A stretch of DNA of 64,000 nt, from the NCBI RefSeq assembly GCF_004683905.1, contig NZ_CP038438.1, positions 868,001-932,000 on the forward strand, in the 5' to 3' direction. Numbering within the stretch: position 1 is the first letter of the stretch; the number at the start of each line of letters is the position of its first letter. Positions 63,395-64,000 of the stretch are shown here, piece by piece. This stretch comes from Pseudomonas fluorescens (GTDB lineage: Bacteria > Pseudomonadota > Gammaproteobacteria > Pseudomonadales > Pseudomonadaceae). Both the position numbers and the translations under genes were made by a program. The notes beneath the pieces were generated by a model. It ran no database searches, was not told the origin of the DNA, and saw only the letters and a list, made by a program, of their open reading frames with translations.

Positions 63395-63606
63395 TTTAAA
63401 TTCCCTTTAGGTGTGGTTTGAGTCCTCAGGGTAAATTCGAATTGGCATTTAAGTACATGTATTGAGTGTGACGGGTTGTTAGTTATTATTTGTGATTTTT
63501 GATATGTTTCGTATTGGCGCGAACTGTCGCCGCTGATTAAGTTTTGTTCTGAACGAGCAGGTCGTCGCTGTAACTAAATAATCGAGACTAATAATCGAGG
63601 GAAATA
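63395..63606 (-). promoter_or_regulatory. AT-rich upstream region of the toxin genes
   Basis: About 210 bp of visibly AT-rich DNA separate the toxin genes from speC. It should hold the toxin promoter. I see no clear operator or small gene. Its base content differs strongly from the rest of the window. Confidence 0.5.
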
Positions 63607-63637
63607 AAAAAGGCCCATGAAAGCATGGGCCTTTTTT
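63607..63637. terminator. Terminator downstream of speC
   Basis: AAAAAGGCCCATG, AAAG, CATGGGCCTTTTTT is a strong hairpin with A- and T-runs on both sides. It ends speC on the minus strand and insulates the toxin region. Confidence 0.9.
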
Positions 63638-63650
63638 AAACTGGAGCGGG

Positions 63651-64000
63651 TTACACGTAAAACGATTTCAGCGGCGGGAAGCCATTGAATTCCACGGCAC
63701 TGTAACTGGTGGTGTACGCACCGGTCGACAACCAGTACAGACGGTCACCAATGGCCAGGTTCAGCGGCAGACCGTACTTGTAGTTCTCGTACATGATGTC
63801 GGCGCTGTCGCAGGTCGGGCCGGCGATGACCACTTCTTCCATCTCGCCTTTCTTCTCGGTCCAGATCGGGAACTTGATCGCCTCGTCCATGGTTTCGATC
63901 AGTCCGGAGAATTTACCCACATCGGTATACACCCAACGCTCAACGGCGGTGCGGGATTTACGTGCAACCAGTACCACCTCGCTGACGAGAATGCCCGCGT
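63651..64000 (-). CDS. speC: Ornithine decarboxylase (fold III PLP), C-terminal part, cut by window edge
   Basis: The visible 115 residues are the C-terminal end of an alanine-racemase-fold (type III) decarboxylase. GPTCDSADI holds the cysteine that reaches into the partner active site, and GDRLYWLSTGAYTTSYSAVE is the barrel signature with the PLP-facing residues. It makes putrescine from ornithine. A lysine/ornithine decarboxylase or carboxynorspermidine decarboxylase is less likely. The position beside the ampE chemoreceptor group in P. aeruginosa supports speC. The N-terminal part lies outside the window. Confidence 0.88.
   Translation of the reverse strand, partial: AGILVSEVVLVARKSRTAVERWVYTDVGKFSGLIETMDEAIKFPIWTEKKGEMEEVVIAGPTCDSADIMYENYKYGLPLNLAIGDRLYWLSTGAYTTSYSAVEFNGFPPLKSFYV

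Overview
The window looks like a chromosome segment of a Pseudomonas of the fluorescens lineage. The proteins have typical pseudomonad sequences (Fur without cysteines, CarA with a TTG start, LldP, RatA, PNPase), the DNA is GC-rich, and dispersed inverted repeats of the Pseudomonas REP type sit between many genes. About 54 protein genes and three tRNA genes can be supported. Both edges cut a gene: lldE at the left and speC at the right.

Region 1 (1-35.6 kb) is a housekeeping block, broadly in the order I remember from P. aeruginosa. It holds lactate uptake and oxidation (lldE, lldP, divergent lldR with an operator between them), smpB, an NSS transporter, ratA-rnfH, bamE/fur, recN with an SOS box, the heat-shock genes grpE-dnaK-dnaJ with two good sigma-32 promoters, dapB, carA-carB-greA, a small membrane protein, yhbY/rlmE, ftsH-folP-glmM-tpiA-secG, tRNA-Leu(GAG), tRNA-fMet, and the transcription/translation operon rimP-nusA-infB-rbfA-truB-rpsO-pnp.

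Region 2 (35.6-43.6 kb) has tRNA-Thr(CGT), a small acidic protein, nadC, a DUF1631 protein, ampD-ampE (cell-wall recycling and beta-lactamase signalling) and a chemoreceptor.

Region 3 (43.7-53.9 kb) has a zinc-ribbon membrane protein, tatD, the regulator Cra/FruR with its operator, the fructose phosphotransferase operon fruB-fruK-fruA, a Tat-exported PhoD-like phosphatase and a DUF559 nuclease-like protein. FruB appears to carry two EIIA domains in tandem.

Region 4 (53.9-64 kb) starts with four tandem copies of a 127-128 bp non-coding unit bounded by inverted repeats. It continues with an iron-uptake locus (PepSY-flavodoxin reductase piuB, TonB receptor piuA, divergent dioxygenase piuC, Sel1 protein). 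It ends with a two-gene locus of lower GC that I read as a binary alpha-pore-forming toxin of the xenorhabdolysin (XaxAB/YaxAB) family, placed between the iron locus and the ornithine decarboxylase gene. The toxin pair is the most notable accessory system. The family is already described, so it is new here only as a divergent, short, possibly membrane-hairpin-poor variant.
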